From CAZGSV01 sp964528605 (lineage in GTDB: Bacteria > Armatimonadota > Zipacnadia > CAZGSV01): DNA of 6,295 nt. The stretch covers positions 1 through 6,295 of the forward strand of contig CAZGSV010000150.1 in the NCBI GenBank assembly GCA_964528605.1. The letters are read 5' to 3'. The position numbers and the translations under genes are program-made. How positions within the stretch are numbered: the first letter of the stretch is position 1; the number at the start of each line of letters is the position of its first letter. The notes beneath the pieces were generated by a model that ran no database searches, was not told the DNA's origin, and saw only the letters and a program-made list of their open reading frames with translations. Below are positions 6,124 through 6,295 of the stretch, in pieces.

Positions 6124-6244
6124 GCTCTGTAGCGGCCTCGCCAGCGCCTGGAACTCGGGCACGCCTCCGCTGGACATGAGCAGAAACGCAGGCCAAAGTA
6201 CGTCCCCAAAGTGCGTTTACGCTCGACGCCTTCGGCGCCGCGGC
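6124..6244. other. Spacer without a recognisable gene
   Basis: I see no open frame here with start signals or family resemblance on either strand. The reverse-strand frames that cover it also run antisense through the phosphatase gene. It contains a 7-bp inverted repeat, AAACGCA (6184-6190) with TGCGTTT (6212-6218), and a short CGCC-TTC-GGCG hairpin (6227-6237). Confidence 0.5.
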
Positions 6245-6271
6245 GCGACGCCGGCCGACCCGCCGCGTCGC
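6245..6271. repeat. GC-rich hairpin at the right edge
   Basis: GCGACGC (6245-6251) pairs with GCGTCGC (6265-6271) around a 13-nt loop. It leads into the CCCCTAC end of the right arm of the 11-bp inverted repeat, and may be part of the same element family as the hairpin at 6107-6123. Confidence 0.5.
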
Positions 6272-6295
6272 CCCTACGCAGGGCGGCCAGGGGAG

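Larger units (their letters stand above)
6101..6277. repeat. 11-bp perfect inverted repeat flanking the post-operon spacer
   Basis: GTAGGGGCGAC (6101-6111) is the exact reverse complement of GTCGCCCCTAC (6267-6277). Each arm also belongs to its own local hairpin (6107-6123 and 6245-6271). The TAG within the left arm (6102-6104) is the stop codon of the phosphatase gene. The arrangement could be two copies of a short GC-rich palindromic element in opposite orientation, or the ends of one 177-bp nonautonomous element. No transposase gene lies between them. Confidence 0.6.

Noticed and set aside
5397..6209. 270-codon reverse-strand open frame reaching into the right spacer
   Set aside because: Mostly antisense to the phosphatase; Arg/Ala-rich without domain signals. 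The part in the spacer is too short to support on its own.

Overview
This is a GC-rich, densely coding bacterial fragment in which every supported gene is on the + strand. It contains a run of exactly ten Ns, so it comes from a draft or metagenomic scaffold. High GC, GTG starts, GTGA stop/start overlaps and GC-rich palindromic repeats suggest an uncultured bacterium, perhaps Armatimonadota, Chloroflexota or Planctomycetota. That placement is a general impression; there is no rRNA or marker gene to settle it.

Layout, left to right. Positions 2-1309 hold the 3' part of a gene whose product resembles the C-terminal half of GH42-like (clan GH-A) beta-galactosidases; it runs off the left edge. After 37 nt comes a complete DegT/DnrJ/EryC1/StrS-family PLP aminotransferase (1347-2618). 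Its stop overlaps the GTG start of a zinc-dependent medium-chain dehydrogenase (2615-3596), which the N run interrupts. A 73-nt gap carrying a clear Shine-Dalgarno then leads to a complete FGGY-family sugar kinase (3670-5172). Its stop again overlaps, as GTGA, the start of a NagD-like HAD phosphatase (5169-6104). The last 191 bases hold no gene I can support, but are rich in inverted repeats.

The five genes look like one transcription unit for carbohydrate metabolism. A glycosidase-like protein could release a sugar, the dehydrogenase could oxidise a hydroxyl to a ketone, the aminotransferase could aminate a keto-sugar or keto-cyclitol, and the kinase and phosphatase could add and remove phosphate. 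The substrates cannot be read from the sequence. The set of activities parallels amino-sugar and aminocyclitol pathways, but a catabolic sugar operon is equally possible.

The most unusual features are (i) a palindromic repeat-like segment apparently inserted in frame into the HAD phosphatase gene, adding about 28 residues, (ii) an inverted-repeat pair at the right end whose left arm contains the phosphatase stop codon, and (iii) a scaffold gap in the dehydrogenase gene where the flanking frames disagree, but where removing exactly 28 nt restores both the frame and a family motif.
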